From: Planctomycetaceae bacterium
Lineage (GTDB): Bacteria > Planctomycetota > Planctomycetia > Planctomycetales > Planctomycetaceae
Assembly (NCBI GenBank): GCA_021732845.1
Contig: JAKFUF010000010.1
Location: 94,324 to 158,323, forward strand
DNA length: 64,000 bases
Direction: 5' to 3'
Under the pieces are notes generated by a model. The model had not been told where the DNA came from and searched no databases. It saw only the letters and a program-made list of their open reading frames with translations. The number at the start of each line of letters is the position of its first letter. Positions within the stretch are counted from its first letter, which is position 1. Made by a program: the position numbers and the translations under genes. Of this stretch, positions 57,258 through 64,000 are shown in pieces.

Positions 57258-59482
57258 CACTCCGCCGGGATCGGAGTAAACTTGATGGTCCCGGTGACCT
57301 TGGAGAACCCTGCCCGCACACGCAGGATCTTCGTGAACTCGTCCGCCACGATCAGTTTCGAGCGGCCCTTCCCAGACGGAGCGATGTCACTCACGGAAAG
57401 AAACGAGTTCTCGTTGGGAACTCCCAAAAGTGTCATGAACTCCGCCGAGCCTCCGACATTGCTGTCCTTGCCATCCACCCGCTTGAATTCCAGATCGACC
57501 CAGAAATCGCCTTCGGGAATGGTGATCAGGAAGAAGGCGTCCTGATTGATTGTTTCCGCCTCAAGTTCCCCGGTCTCGCCCACTTCTCCGAGCTGGAGGG
57601 GTTTGACCGGGGGCGGGTTGACGAGAAATGGAATGCCAAATTTGTCCTGCTTGCGGAACAGACCCAGCCGGTAGTCGATGACCGAGGTGTCGTTCTTGAT
57701 CTGGACGATGCGGGTGCCGGCGGTCTTCATCTGGAATTCAAGCACCGCGCGCGTTCGGACGGTAATAGCGTTGGTGCTTGTCGACCCTTCTTCCTTCAGC
57801 ATCGCATTCTCGATTTGACCCAGCGTCAATTCTGCCTGAACGTTCGAAGAGCGGTCGTCGGAGCGCTTGGGGTCGAGAACCAGCCGGTAGTCGCCTGCGG
57901 GAAGCTCCACTTTCCAGTAGTGGGCCTTGTTGGTTTCGGAAAACGGCCCCAGCCGCCCGCCCACATCCGTGCCCAGCTCCAGTGGTGCGGGCTTTTGCAG
58001 ATCGGGACTGGGCTTGGTGTCGGACTTGACCCGGACCACCGGCCCCGCCGCTGCGGCCTTGTTCGGGGTATTGGCAGCCGGAGGGCTTGCAGCGGGTGGA
58101 TTTGCTGCCGGAGGGTTTGCGGCGGGCGGGGCATTGGCAGCGGGTGCGTTGGCTGCCATCGCCTGTTCCGCACGCTGTTTCAACACGTTGGGCACCACAC
58201 CAGGGCGATTTCGAAGCCGCTCGGGGATCGTTGCCGGGCGCGCGTCGGCGATCCGTGAAAGGTTGGCAATGCGGTCCGCCGGTGTCTTGGCATCTGGCAC
58301 GTTCGTCACGGGCTTTTCGACTGGCTGTGGCTTGGAGCCGAGCGACTGAGCCACGTAGAGCATCGCCCCAAGCAGGAGGACACAAACCGTGCCCGCGATG
58401 CCAAATCGGGTCCAGTCGAACCCGCGAACGGAAGCGCTGGACGGCGGATTGGAGGCCGGAAAGGCGGACGACGATGCCGGAATGTGCGCACTTCCCGCTG
58501 TCACTGACGTGGCATCACCTGCGGTCGACCCGGCAAGAAATTTTTCCAGGGCGGCGGACAATTCGTTGGCTGTTTGAAACCGGGCAGCGGGCTGCTTGGC
58601 CATCAATTTTTGGTAAATCGCCTCCAGGGCCTCAGGCACATTCGGGCAGGCCGCCCGCAGGCTGGGTGCTGGCTCACTGAGGTGCGCCAGCATTTTCTTG
58701 GGGACCGATTTCCGCGAGTCGCCATCGTACGGGGCTCGACCAGTCAGCAGAAAATAGAGCGTGCATCCCAGGGCATAGAGGTCGGCGCGGCCATCCACCG
58801 CATGCGAGTCGTCCCACTGCTCGGGGGCCATGTAATCCGGGGTGCCAAAGCAGGAACCGGCGAGCGTCAATTCCTTGGTCTCCGCCGGACGGTCGCCCAA
58901 CAGCGCCAGGCCGAGGTCGAGAACACGCACCCGCCCCTGACGGTCCATGATCAAATTGGAGGGCTTGATGTCGCGATGCACGAGAGCCATCGAATGCGCG
59001 GCGGCGAGGGCCAGTGCCGCCTGTCGGATGACCTCACCCGCCGGCCTCACAGACAGCGGACCTTTCGTTTGCACCAGCTTTGCCAAATCGCTGCCTTCGA
59101 CATGTTCCATCGCCAGGTAATGGGTGCCATCGACCTCGCCGGCATCAAACGCCTGAACAATGTTGGGATGATTGAGCCGCCCCGCCGCCCGCGTTTCCCG
59201 TTCAAACCGGGCGATGGAGTCGGGTCCGCCCAGCTTGGTTGCCGGCAGGATCTTGAGGGCCATCACCTTGTCGAGCTTGATGTGCAGGGCGCGATACACC
59301 GCCCCCATCCCGCCCTCGCCCAGCTTTTCGACAATCCGATACGTCCCGAAAACCGTGCCGGGGGGGAGGTCCACGATGACGGGTGTGGTCGGCACCGCCA
59401 GCGTCCGGTCCAGATGCAGCGACGATGTCGTGGGAATCTCGGTGTTCGGCGAGACATCAGAGCGGACTTCATCGTTCGGCAT
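57257..59482 (-). CDS. Membrane-anchored serine/threonine protein kinase
   Basis: The 741-residue protein starts at ATG 59482. The kinase domain (residues about 46-315) has GEGGMG (55-60), the ATP Lys77 in ALKILP, HRD at 169-171, DLG in place of DFG at 189-191, and APE at 219-221. A Pro/Ser/Ala linker and one TM segment (about 360-381) follow. Outside is a Pro/Ala/Asn-rich stretch with PAANPPA repeats and then two PPC-like beta-domains. The kinase side is cytoplasmic and the PPC side exported. The M41-like gene is coupled downstream (TGATG). Confidence 0.92.
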   Translation of the reverse strand: MPNDEVRSDVSPNTEIPTTSSLHLDRTLAVPTTPVIVDLPPGTVFGTYRIVEKLGEGGMGAVYRALHIKLDKVMALKILPATKLGGPDSIARFERETRAAGRLNHPNIVQAFDAGEVDGTHYLAMEHVEGSDLAKLVQTKGPLSVRPAGEVIRQAALALAAAHSMALVHRDIKPSNLIMDRQGRVRVLDLGLALLGDRPAETKELTLAGSCFGTPDYMAPEQWDDSHAVDGRADLYALGCTLYFLLTGRAPYDGDSRKSVPKKMLAHLSEPAPSLRAACPNVPEALEAIYQKLMAKQPAARFQTANELSAALEKFLAGSTAGDATSVTAGSAHIPASSSAFPASNPPSSASVRGFDWTRFGIAGTVCVLLLGAMLYVAQSLGSKPQPVEKPVTNVPDAKTPADRIANLSRIADARPATIPERLRNRPGVVPNVLKQRAEQAMAANAPAANAPPAANPPAANPPAASPPAANTPNKAAAAGPVVRVKSDTKPSPDLQKPAPLELGTDVGGRLGPFSETNKAHYWKVELPAGDYRLVLDPKRSDDRSSNVQAELTLGQIENAMLKEEGSTSTNAITVRTRAVLEFQMKTAGTRIVQIKNDTSVIDYRLGLFRKQDKFGIPFLVNPPPVKPLQLGEVGETGELEAETINQDAFFLITIPEGDFWVDLEFKRVDGKDSNVGGSAEFMTLLGVPNENSFLSVSDIAPSGKGRSKLIVADEFTKILRVRAGFSKVTGTIKFTPIPAE

Positions 59483-59760
59483 GATGCAGGTGTGCCATCC
59501 AGGGAACTTATGTTCGCGGCTGAATCCTATCTCCAAAAGTCGCCATCGACCATCACAACTGCCAGCCCCCATTCCCGTTACCGCACAAACTGCCGGCATT
59601 CCCGCACAAATCGGCACAAGCCGTTCACTCCGGTGTGACAGCGGACCCGCTCCGATATACTGTCCGTGGTGCTGGACACTTGGTTCACCCGCCTCTGCGT
59701 TGTTGGAGGACGGCCCAAGATTTTGTTTTGATTGCACGCTTCGGCGTGCCCGGAACCCAC

Positions 59761-60645
59761 ATGTCGCGACCTGCCCTGACCCAATCCACCCTGCCTGGCA
59801 TCCCGAAACGTTCGGGCAAAGTCCGGGATGTTTATGATTTTGGCGACCGCCTGCTGATTGTCGCCACCGACCGGATCAGCGCGTTCGACTGGGTGTTGCC
59901 GACTGGCATTCCCGACAAGGGCCGCGTCCTCACACAGTTGAGCCACATGTGGTTCGGACGACTCCAGACGCCGCATCATCTGCTCAGCACCGACCCCACC
60001 GCCGTGCCGCTTCCGCCCGGAACGGATGTGGATGCATTGACCGGACGAAGCATGGTCTGCCGGAAGACGCAGGTTTTTCCGGTGGAATGCGTCGTCCGTG
60101 GCTACCTCTCCGGCTCCGGCTGGAAGGAATACCAGAAATCGCAGACGGTCTGCGGCATTCCCCTTCCGCCAGGGTTGAGGGAAAGCGACCGTCTGGCCGA
60201 GCCGATTTTCACGCCAGCCACCAAGGCCGAACAGGGACACGACGAGAATATCCCCTTTGAAACGATGTGCCAGATTGTGGGTCAGGCAGCCGCCGAGGAG
60301 TTGCGGAGGTTGAGCCTCGCGATCTATCAGCAGGCCTCCGAGCATGCCGCGGCCTGTGGCATCATTCTGGCCGACACCAAGTTCGAATTCGGCCGGGTCG
60401 GCGAGGAGATCATCCTGATTGATGAAGTGCTAACGCCGGACAGCTCCCGCTTCTGGCCCGCCGATCAGTACGCCCCCGGACGCGGACAGCCGTCGTACGA
60501 CAAACAGTTCGTCCGCGACTGGCTGGAAACCACCGGCTGGGACAAGAACAGCCCGCCCCCCGCGCTGCCCGCCGATGTCGTGGCTCACACTCGGTCCAAA
60601 TACATCGAAGCCTACGAAAAACTGGCTGGCCAACGCTTCGCATGA
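59761..60645 (+). CDS. purC: Phosphoribosylaminoimidazole-succinocarboxamide synthase
   Basis: PurC makes SAICAR from CAIR, aspartate and ATP in purine synthesis. The 294-residue protein has [52 protein letters not shown] and [14 protein letters not shown], which are the family signatures. The ATG at 59761 begins [16 protein letters not shown]; the frame is open upstream without similarity. It is divergent from the kinase gene. Confidence 0.95.
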   Translation: MSRPALTQSTLPGIPKRSGKVRDVYDFGDRLLIVATDRISAFDWVLPTGIPDKGRVLTQLSHMWFGRLQTPHHLLSTDPTAVPLPPGTDVDALTGRSMVCRKTQVFPVECVVRGYLSGSGWKEYQKSQTVCGIPLPPGLRESDRLAEPIFTPATKAEQGHDENIPFETMCQIVGQAAAEELRRLSLAIYQQASEHAAACGIILADTKFEFGRVGEEIILIDEVLTPDSSRFWPADQYAPGRGQPSYDKQFVRDWLETTGWDKNSPPPALPADVVAHTRSKYIEAYEKLAGQRFA

Positions 60646-60651
60646 ACGCGG

Positions 60652-61134
60652 GTGCTCTCCGTGTCGCTTCCGGCAACTCCCCTGACCTCCTCGGAACCCA
60701 CGCCGATTCGTGACGCCGCGCGCCTGGCGCGGAAACGGGATGAACAACTCGTGTGGCTCAGCCTGGCTGTGGCAGTCTTTGTACTTGCCGCGGTCCTGCA
60801 AGTCCTCCCCGGCGGCAGAGTCGCAATGGTGGGGCTGCCCGACTATCCGCTGCCGCATTCCTGCACCTCCCGCGCCTTGTTTGGCATCGACTGCCCCGGC
60901 TGCGGTCTCACCCGCAGCGTGATCTACCTGACCCATGGCGACCTCCTGGCTTCGCTGAGCGTTCATCGCATGGGCTGGCTGGCCGCACTGTGGATCGCCC
61001 TGCAGATCCCCAATCGGTTCTGGGCGGTGCGCTATGTCCGCCCGCTGTTTTCCGACCGGCTGTCACGCTGGTCGGCCGCGGCTGTCCTCGCTGCGTTGTT
61101 CGCGAATTGGCTGTTGCTGCAGTGCGGGGTCTGA
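60652..61134 (+). CDS. DUF2752 membrane protein
   Basis: The 160-residue protein has three hydrophobic segments and the DUF2752 signature CPGCGLTRSVIYLTHGDLLASL. Start is GTG 60652, seven bases after purC; GTG 60661 is possible. Role is unknown. The spacing suggests read-through from purC. Confidence 0.7.
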   Translation: MLSVSLPATPLTSSEPTPIRDAARLARKRDEQLVWLSLAVAVFVLAAVLQVLPGGRVAMVGLPDYPLPHSCTSRALFGIDCPGCGLTRSVIYLTHGDLLASLSVHRMGWLAALWIALQIPNRFWAVRYVRPLFSDRLSRWSAAAVLAALFANWLLLQCGV

Positions 61135-61261
61135 GGTCAGACGGCGGCACAGGCTGAAACATCCGGCGACACTGGATAAGCGCGGCGAACGGGGTTAAGA
61201 AGTAAGACGGCGAAAATCGTCACCCAGTGCCACTTTGTGATTCCTGATCCCCCGGGCTGAC

Positions 61262-62269
61262 ATGACTGAAACGCTTCCCCCTCCGTCCGCGCCTGAGGTA
61301 CGTCAAGGCTGGTTCTCGAACTGGGAGGCCCGCGATCTGGCACCGCTGATCAGCCTGGCGGTGCTGGTGCTGTTCTTCAGCTTCGCGGCGGACGGGTTTC
61401 TCAAACTCAACACGCTCCGCCTGATCCTGCAGCAGGGAGCGGTGCTGGGGATCGTCGCCACGGGCTTGACGTTCGTGCTGCTGTGCGGCGAGATCGACCT
61501 GTCGGTTGGCACCGTGGCCCTGTGGACCGCCTGCGCCTGCGGCGTCCTCTCGCAGGAGCTTGGTCCGACGATGCTGGGAAGCACGGCCATCGCCATTATT
61601 TTCCCCTTAGTCACGGCCCTGTTGTTTGGACTGCTCTCGGGGGTCTTGACTGTCAGTTCGCGGTTGCCGAGTTTCATTATCACTCTGGCGATGATGTACA
61701 TCGCCACCGGCCTGTCACGGTACATCACTGCCAGCCAGTCGTTTGACCTGCCGCCGCTGCTGCAGGATCTGGGGATTCACACCTTCAATGTGGGCGGCCT
61801 GTCGGTGCCCGCCAGTGCGCTGCTGACGGCAGCGATTCTCATCAAAGGGCACATCGTCCTGCAGCACACGCGCTTCGGCCGCTATGTCTACATGACCGGC
61901 GGCAACCGCGAGGCCGCACGGCTGGCGGGGATCCGCACCAGTGCGATTGTCGTGGCTTGCCTCGCGATCTGCGCCGTCACCGCGGGTCTGGGTGGCCTGC
62001 TGAACGCCGGCCGCATGAACAAGGTAAGCCTCGACCAGAACGCCGACCTCCTGCTGGAGGCGGTCGCATGCGTCGTGCTGGGTGGCACCAGCCTGTTCGG
62101 GGGCGAAGGCGGTCTGGGCAAAACAACGATCGGTGTGCTGACCTTCATGGTGCTGCGAGTCGGGTTGAACCAGATCGCGTGGATCGACGACCTGATGCGA
62201 CCCTTTCTGATGGGCGTGGTCCTGCTGGTGGCCCTGCTGATCAACGGATTTCTCGGCCGGCGGACGTGA
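61262..62269 (+). CDS. Sugar ABC transporter permease (RbsC-like)
   Basis: The 335-residue inner-membrane protein has about nine membrane segments and the RbsC/branched-chain permease motifs: LCGEIDLSVGTVALWTA, GGNREAARLAGIRTSAIVVACL and GGTSLFGGEGGLGKTTIGVL. It probably transports a sugar with an ATPase and a binding protein, but neither is in the window. The ATG at 61262 fits the family N-terminus. Confidence 0.85.
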   Translation: MTETLPPPSAPEVRQGWFSNWEARDLAPLISLAVLVLFFSFAADGFLKLNTLRLILQQGAVLGIVATGLTFVLLCGEIDLSVGTVALWTACACGVLSQELGPTMLGSTAIAIIFPLVTALLFGLLSGVLTVSSRLPSFIITLAMMYIATGLSRYITASQSFDLPPLLQDLGIHTFNVGGLSVPASALLTAAILIKGHIVLQHTRFGRYVYMTGGNREAARLAGIRTSAIVVACLAICAVTAGLGGLLNAGRMNKVSLDQNADLLLEAVACVVLGGTSLFGGEGGLGKTTIGVLTFMVLRVGLNQIAWIDDLMRPFLMGVVLLVALLINGFLGRRT

Positions 62270-62340
62270 ACCATGGTGGGCTGACGGTTGTCCGTTGGAG
62301 AGCCGGTGTGTGGCACGCTTTCACGAGTCCGACAAGAGTG

Positions 62341-62372
62341 GATCTCAAATCTCAGATTTCACAGTAAGAACC
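62341..62372. repeat. AT-rich dispersed repeat copy
   Basis: Minus-strand reading is TTACTGTGAAATCTGAGATT, close to the copy at 55439. It lies between the ABC permease and phzF-like genes. Confidence 0.7.
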
Positions 62373-62502
62373 ATTATCCGCATTTGTTTTGCAGGATGAG
62401 AGTAGCGTCCCGCACCGATGAGATGCAGCATTCGGGGCACCACTGCACAGACTCAAACTCGACAATGACCAGTCTTTCGAGTGTTTCAACCATGAATGGC
62501 TT

Positions 62503-62626
62503 GAACCACGAAAGGCACGAAGAACACGAAAGAGTGGGGATAACGCCTCCGTCTGGAATTGGAAGCACGTGAGGTTTTCGTCAAAAACTTTCGTGCCTTT
62601 GGTGTCTTTGGTGGTTGGTGAAAACC
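62503..62626. repeat. Palindromic dispersed element (AACCACGAA...TTGGTGGTT)
   Basis: The left half AGGCACGAAGAACACGAAA is also at 17768. The right half at about 62589-62617 is an imperfect inverted copy ending TTGGTGGTT, so the pair can fold back on itself. Confidence 0.65.
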
Positions 62627-62708
62627 ACTTTCATCCACGTTGTGGCACCAGGCTGCAATGAATCACAAGTCGTGTCTGACAAGCCTCACGGCGGCCGCAC
62701 AAAACCTT

Positions 62709-62746
62709 TTTACTGTGAAATTTGAAATCTGAAATTTGAAATTCCA
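62709..62746. repeat. AT-rich dispersed repeat copy (longest)
   Basis: Reads TTTACTGTGAAATTTGAAAT then CTGAAATTTGAAATTCC. It lies about 55 bases upstream of the phzF-like gene and is the best consensus copy of the family. Confidence 0.75.
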
Positions 62747-62799
62747 CAGTCCAACCGACCTTCCCCGACAGGTCGCAATCACAAAGTGAGACGCCACAA

Positions 62800-63597
62800 A
62801 TGATTCGCCTGCTGACCGTCGATGCCTTCACCGACCGTCCCTTTGGCGGCAACCCGGCGGCGATCTGCGTGCTGGAAGCCGAACCGAGTGCGGCCTGGAT
62901 GCAGTCGCTCGCCGCGGAAATGAACCTGTCCGAGACGGCGTTTGTGCGGCCCCAGGCGGATGGGTTCAGCTTGAGGTGGTTTACCCCCACGGTGGAAGTG
63001 GACCTCTGCGGCCATGCCACACTGGCCACGGCGCACGCCCTGTGGAGCGAGCGGATTGCACCGGACTCCGAAATCCGGTTTCACACCAAGTGCGGCGTTC
63101 TGACCTGCCAGCGGACCGGCGGTTTGATCGAGATGAACTTTCCCGCCTCGGCGACGACGCGCGTCGACCCGCCGCCGCGCCTGCTGGAATCGTTGGGGAT
63201 CACATCCGCCTTCGAAGTCCGCCAGACACAGTTCGACCATCTGGTGGCGTTTGAGTCCGAGCAGACCGTCCGCAGCCTGACTCCCGACTACGCCCTGATG
63301 AAGACCATTCCGACGCGCGGGGTGATCGTCACCGCCCCTTCGGACGATCCGCGGTACGACATGGTTTCCCGCTTCTTCGCCCCGGCGGTGGGCGTGAACG
63401 AAGACCCCGTCTGTGGCTCAGCCCACTGCGCCCTCGCTCCCTACTGGGGCACACGGCTCGGCAAGACAAGCCTCGTCGCCCTGCAAGCCTCCGCCCGCGT
63501 TGGGGTGCTGCACCTGCGCACCAGCGACAATCGCGTCATTCTCGCGGGGAATGCCGTGACCGTTTGGCGCGGAGAACTGCTGGCCAAACCGGAATAA
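62800..63597 (+). CDS. PhzF family isomerase-like protein
   Basis: The 265-residue protein has the PhzF/diaminopimelate-epimerase-like fold signatures: TVDAFTDRPFGGNPAAICVL, the conserved Glu in MNLSETAFV, RWFTPTVEVDLCGHATLATAHAL, and the C-terminal EDPVCGSAHCAL. It likely isomerises a small acid; the substrate is unknown. Start ATG 62800 fits the family. Confidence 0.9.
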   Translation: MIRLLTVDAFTDRPFGGNPAAICVLEAEPSAAWMQSLAAEMNLSETAFVRPQADGFSLRWFTPTVEVDLCGHATLATAHALWSERIAPDSEIRFHTKCGVLTCQRTGGLIEMNFPASATTRVDPPPRLLESLGITSAFEVRQTQFDHLVAFESEQTVRSLTPDYALMKTIPTRGVIVTAPSDDPRYDMVSRFFAPAVGVNEDPVCGSAHCALAPYWGTRLGKTSLVALQASARVGVLHLRTSDNRVILAGNAVTVWRGELLAKPE

Positions 63598-63629
63598 CGG
63601 CTCCAATCCCGATCGATGCGTGGTTGAAC

Positions 63630-64000
63630 TCACAGTGTGACGTTCAAATTTCCACCAAAGTTCCCACTATTTCCGCCGCCAGCCGGGTTGCAGCCACTGA
63701 TCCCCAGCTTCTGGACCACACCGCCGTGCTGAAGCTGATTGGCCAAGGCAAAGCCAACGAGCATCCCCAACGCGGCATCGCCCGATTTCCCCCCCTTGTC
63801 CGACTTGTTCATCATCAGCGCCATCAGGATTTCGGCGGAGCTGAAGCCTTTGATCAGTTCTGCCAGATCCTGCATCTGCTGGGTCATCCCCGCCGATTGC
63901 GAAGCCGACGACGCAGACACGGCAGACGCCGCCGTGGAGGCTGTACTGCCCATGGCCGCCGCGCTTGCTGCACCAGTGGCTCCCGCAGCCACCCCCGCCC
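63630..64000 (-). CDS. Low-complexity protein, 5' partial
   Basis: The frame runs off the window end (GTG at 63992 is probably internal). The visible part is Ala/Ser/Gly-rich, then a helical core (MQDLAELIKGFSSAEILMALM and DAALGMLVGFALANQL) and a Gly/Asn-rich tail (NPAGGGNSGNFGGNLNVTL). I recognise no family. Confidence 0.55.
   Translation of the reverse strand, partial: AGVAAGATGAASAAAMGSTASTAASAVSASSASQSAGMTQQMQDLAELIKGFSSAEILMALMMNKSDKGGKSGDAALGMLVGFALANQLQHGGVVQKLGISGCNPAGGGNSGNFGGNLNVTL

Larger units (their letters stand above)
62270..62799. other. Repeat-rich intergenic region
   Basis: The region holds AT-rich repeat copies at 62341-62372 and 62709-62746, and a palindromic element at about 62503-62626 made of the AGGCACGAAGAACACGAAA repeat and an imperfect inverted half (TTTCGTGCCTTTGGTGTC). 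No gene is seen. Confidence 0.65.

Noticed and set aside
63418..63633. Minus-strand ORF over the end of the phzF-like gene
   Set aside because: Antisense to a well-conserved PhzF C-terminus.

Overview
The window is GC-rich DNA from a planctomycete (phylum Planctomycetota). The taxonomic call rests on gene content: two PSCyt1/DUF1549/DUF1553 proteins, two DUF1501 proteins, a HEAT-repeat membrane-bound dehydrogenase fused to a c-type cytochrome, a very large secretin with planctomycete-style repeats, PPC-domain proteins, and many short foldback repeats between genes. No rRNA, tRNA, intact insertion sequence or CRISPR array was seen.

Layout. 1-6.1 kb: end of a PPC-domain protein, a 36-bp minisatellite, then LarB, LarA and an ExbD/TolR protein. 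6.1-17.3 kb: repeat element, then four genes on the minus strand (PVC-type dehydrogenase/cytochrome, FRG-domain protein, GT2 glycosyltransferase, giant secretin). 18.3-25 kb: PurU, a DUF2079 membrane protein, a DGK/polyprenol-kinase-like membrane enzyme, and a minus-strand DUF1501 protein. 24.2-29.1 kb: RND efflux adaptor and permease. 29.1-31.1 kb: a frameshifted ogt and tyrS. 31.1-36.2 kb: an accessory island of unknown small proteins, tandem and foldback repeats and a transposase remnant. 36.3-40.8 kb: DUF1501, an LRR membrane protein, a serine hydrolase and a thioesterase. 41.2-48.8 kb: two PSCyt1/DUF1549/DUF1553 proteins around a small-protein region. 48.8-53.9 kb: two alpha/beta hydrolases, a DUF4375 protein, an orphan SpoA (FliN-like) protein and a TIGR03032 protein. 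54.5-64 kb: dapA, a beta-hydroxyacid dehydrogenase, an M41-like peptidase translationally coupled to a Ser/Thr kinase, purC, a DUF2752 protein, a sugar ABC permease, a PhzF protein and a partial low-complexity protein.

How genes fit together. LarB next to a LarA-family enzyme suggests use of the nickel-pincer (NPN) cofactor. The RND pair is a tripartite pump lacking its outer-membrane gene here. The kinase and the HEAGH peptidase overlap as TGATG and probably form one unit. Metabolic genes (purU, purC, dapA, tyrS) are scattered and not in pathway operons, as is usual in this phylum.

The strongest non-gene signals are these. The octamer GTGGCTCA occurs 36 times by hand count, in both orientations and all reading frames. 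Several dispersed foldback families are present. A 12-unit 36-bp minisatellite has a 144-bp higher-order duplication, and a 180-bp tandem repeat is built of nested hairpins.
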